58,387 bases of DNA from Methylobacterium sp. Leaf465 (GTDB lineage Bacteria; Pseudomonadota; Alphaproteobacteria; Rhizobiales; Beijerinckiaceae), in assembly GCF_001424705.1 (NCBI RefSeq), contig NZ_LMRA01000007.1:84708-143094 (forward strand), given 5' to 3'. Made by a program: the position numbers and the translations under genes. Positions 57,343 to 58,387 of this stretch are shown here, piece after piece (the stretch's first letter is position 1; every line of letters begins with the position of its first letter). The notes under the pieces were generated by a model. It was not told the origin of the DNA, did no database searches, and saw only the letters and a program-made list of their open reading frames with translations.

Positions 57343-58069
57343 CTACCGGCCTGCGATCCGGCCCGGGCCCGCGACCGGCAGGGTGGGCGCGGCGGCGTTG
57401 GTGTCCTCCTTGTAGATCGGCACGATGACCCGGAGCCAGCCTCGGGTCTCGCGGCCTCCGTAATTGCGCTCGACCACGTCCTGGGTGACGTAGGCCTGCA
57501 GGTTCACCGGGCCGAAATTGTACCCGACGAGGCCACCCACCGCGATCTGGCCCTGGCGGCGATAGCCCGGGAACCGGGTCGGCAGGTCGGTGGAGGCGAA
57601 GGCCACGGGGCCGACCTCCCATTTGCCGAACTTCTTAGCTGACGCCGAAATTGTTGCCGAGGTTCCAGGCGAGCTGGCCGGCCAGCAGCGGCTGGCCGAT
57701 GCCGCTCTGGTAGGGCGTGCCGCGGGGGCTCGAGGCGACGACGGGCTGGATCGCGATGAGGTTCAGGCGTGCGCCGAACAGGGTCCAGGGCGTCGCCCAG
57801 ACGAAGGCCGGCAGGTTGACGTTCGATTCCGAGTCCAGCGGGCGCGTGTCGCGCACCCCGAAGCTGGACGTGTTGACGAAGTAGAGACCCACCGGGAGCT
57901 GGGCGCCGGCCGGGAGGCCGATGGTCTGGCCCGGCTGGGCCGCGGACCCCGCCAGGGCCGGGGCCGGGGACAGGAGTGGGAGGGGCAGGAGCGGGAGGGC
58001 GAGAAGGATCTTGCCGCCGCGCCGGCGGCGGATGGTCGGACGGAGGGCCTTGGCAATGGTGCGGATCAC
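57343..58069 (-). pseudogene. Broken SphA-type (phenol MetA-like) porin/transporter gene
   Basis: The first frame, from a GTG at 58069 (GGGAGAC upstream; an ATG at 58126 is an alternative), encodes a signal peptide (LLALPLLPLPLLSPAPALAG), then GQTIGLPAGAQLPVGLYFVN up to LGNNFGVS and a stop near 57635. A second frame resumes with KKFGKWEVGPVAFASTDL and runs through GQIAVGGLVGYNFGPVNLQA to 57343. In full-length relatives these parts are separated by roughly 60-100 more residues of beta strands, so an internal deletion plus a frameshift is likely. Outer-membrane proteins of this family are of uncertain function. Confidence 0.8.
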
Positions 58070-58219
58070 GCATGTCTCCCTGGCTCGGCTGCCCGGGGAC
58101 AGGTGCCGCCGGTCGGCGGCCGGCAACCCAGCGTCTTCCTGTCAGACGATTGCCCGCCACGCTTTAGTCCGGTGGCCCGCGCCCGCGCCGGGCGGAGGGG
58201 CGCGGGCCGACCGTCCTCA

Positions 58220-58387
58220 GAGACTTACGGCACCTTTGTCCAAGATGTATTCATGATGCATCGAGACGGGGTGACCCCTCATCTCAGGCCCCGCCGTTTA
58301 ATCCTGTCTTCTACGTGCCTGGCCGCACGTCATGGCTGAGATCGAGGCCCCATATTGGGTTCAGACAGATGAAGCGAACCAAGAAAA
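58220..58387 (-). repeat. Edge repeat, right copy (168 bp)
   Basis: Reverse complement of 102-269 with four mismatches, running into the last base of the window, so its true right end is unknown. It lies upstream of the broken porin gene. Confidence 0.9.

Overview
The window is a GC-rich stretch of alphaproteobacterial DNA, most likely a Methylobacterium/Methylorubrum-type Rhizobiales chromosome. The reasons are the FlaF-FlbT-FtcR flagellar regulators, the short FlgD, the PHB depolymerase, the OprB/Omp31-type porin and the high G+C third positions. I see no rRNA, tRNA, CRISPR array, phage genes or insertion sequence. The only mobile-type gene is one serine recombinase at the left edge. A 168-base repeat occurs at both edges in inverted orientation (102-269 and 58220-58387) with 4 mismatches. 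The right copy runs to the last base of the window.

Layout. 1-4.4 kb: truncated secreted protein, repeat, serine recombinase, small membrane protein, fusion porin, two orphan plus-strand terminators. 4.8-9.3 kb: chemoreceptor, then a minus-strand block (heme N-oxygenase, DUF1989 protein, RNase HI, 3-methyladenine glycosylase). 9.5-12.4 kb: App1-type phosphatase and HPP-CBS membrane protein. 12.4-16.8 kb: frameshifted ankyrin-type gene, cupin, TetR regulator, proC-YbjN pair, UbiK. 17-19.2 kb: OmpR-type two-component system. 19.3-28.6 kb: small secreted protein, GST, PHB depolymerase, ABC exporter, MFS transporter with PRC-barrel protein, lipoprotein, aquaporin. 28.7-31 kb: FUSC exporter.

31.3-51.8 kb is a flagellar locus. 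It holds the regulator ftcR, flagellin, a PilZ protein, a PDZ-like membrane protein, a DUF1217 protein, flgF, fliI, flgE, flgK, flgL, flaF, flbT, flgD, fliQ, flhA, fliR, a FliJ-like coiled coil, a FlgJ-type rod-binding protein, a FlgN-like chaperone and a membrane protein. Start codons overlap or follow closely on the preceding stops, so these are a few long operons. A minus-strand 5-oxoprolinase operon (pxpB-pxpC-pxpA) and a small Cys-containing secreted protein interrupt it between fliQ and flhA. The remaining switch, MS-ring and motor genes must lie elsewhere. The right flank (51.9-58.1 kb) has a heparinase II/III-like protein, an MFS transporter, a His-rich secreted protein and a broken SphA-type porin gene.

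Most of the window is ordinary core and accessory content. The points I would look at first are the inverted edge repeats beside a serine recombinase, the two rho-independent terminators with no visible gene upstream, the heme N-oxygenase/DUF1989 pair, the domain shared by flagellin and FlgK, and the two disrupted genes.
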